Source: Flavobacteriales bacterium (GTDB taxonomy: Bacteria > Bacteroidota > Bacteroidia > Flavobacteriales_D > Sanyastnellaceae). From it: a DNA stretch of 39,808 nucleotides. The stretch covers positions 1 to 39,808 of the forward strand of contig JAQWFN010000074.1 in NCBI GenBank assembly GCA_029238785.1, given 5' to 3'. Numbering within the stretch: the first letter of the stretch is position 1; each line of letters begins with the position of its first letter. The notes under the pieces are model-generated. The model made no database searches, was not told the DNA's origin, and saw only the letters and a list, made by a program, of their open reading frames with translations. Of this stretch, positions 39,701 through 39,808 are shown in pieces. The position numbers and the translations under genes were made by a program.

Positions 39701-39808
39701 CCTCAAAGAAAAGAACCCGAATATTAAAATTTGGGGAATTGATACCTACGGGTCGGTTTTCAAAAAATACCACGAAACCGGTGTGTTCGACGAAAATGAA
39801 ATTCATAG
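39700..39808 (-). repeat. Right arm of the 109-bp inverted repeat, at the window edge
   Basis: This arm replaces the expected upstream coding sequence of the cystathionine beta-synthase-type gene and runs to the last base. It is probably a fold-back artefact or strand-switch join; the arms are separated by 236 bp of unique sequence. Confidence 0.95.

Noticed and set aside
1-39808. Mobile element, prophage, tRNA/rRNA or defence island
   Set aside because: No transposase, integrase, phage structural, restriction-modification, toxin-antitoxin or Cas-like protein was found, and no cloverleaf or rRNA motif was recognised by eye. A tRNAscan or Infernal run would be decisive for RNA genes.

Overview
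The window comes from a Bacteroidota genome, most likely order Flavobacteriales. The evidence is type IX secretion (T9SS) sorting domains of both types with a PorP/SprF partner, the Bacteroidota forms of LptD, NADP-isocitrate dehydrogenase and Psd, families largely confined to the phylum (DUF3822, DUF4197, a DUF6728-like small protein), and promoters of the TTTG-N19-TAnnTTTG kind in place of sigma-70 boxes. Almost everything is chromosomal core genome. I see no transposase, integrase, phage gene, CRISPR array, tRNA or rRNA.

Layout. 1-5647 (+): a surface-protein operon of a 5'-truncated cytochrome-like protein, a lipoprotein, a 1157-residue CUB/repeat protein with a type B sorting domain, and PorP/SprF, joined by ATGA overlaps or 1-bp gaps. 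5644-9450: a 53-residue membrane protein, ridA, a pabA/trpG-type glutaminase and lptD. 9517-17569 (+): N-acetylmuramoyl-L-alanine amidase, an MCE/MlaD lipid-transport protein, a two-gene membrane iron-sulfur oxidoreductase, fabG, a VWA-like membrane protein and a YdcF-like protein. 17695-19252 (-): rpmB with its own promoter and terminator, and cinA. 19327-22000 (+): a DUF4197 lipoprotein and a secreted Asp-box protein with a type A sorting domain. 22057-27026 (-): rsfS, ftsH, cdsA, psd and a clostripain-like protease. 27102-33698: birA, a SRPBCC protein, pyrE, a NUDIX protein, then a tightly overlapping minus-strand operon (pilin-like membrane protein, DUF3822, rsmD, coaD, thioredoxin-fold protein). 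33818-39700: a RecD2-like helicase, icd, ndk, a 569-bp non-coding stretch, rocD and a truncated cystathionine beta-synthase-type gene.

Themes. Much of the content concerns the cell envelope: LPS export, murein cleavage, phospholipid synthesis and trafficking, and surface protein export. Gene packing is extreme. Three convergent pairs end on a shared palindromic stop (TTAA, CTAG, TTAA), and pyrE and the NUDIX gene start head-to-head on one CATG. The main regulatory curiosity is the 37137-37705 gap, which holds a 46-bp-period direct repeat just upstream of the rocD promoter, an 11-bp nested inverted repeat and a strong hairpin. The last 109 bases are an exact inverted copy of 39355-39463, cutting into a gene. 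This is most simply an assembly or amplification fold-back, so coding calls beyond 39700 should not be trusted. I found no convincing new multi-gene defence or metabolic system; the best leads are regulatory elements and divergent domain variants.
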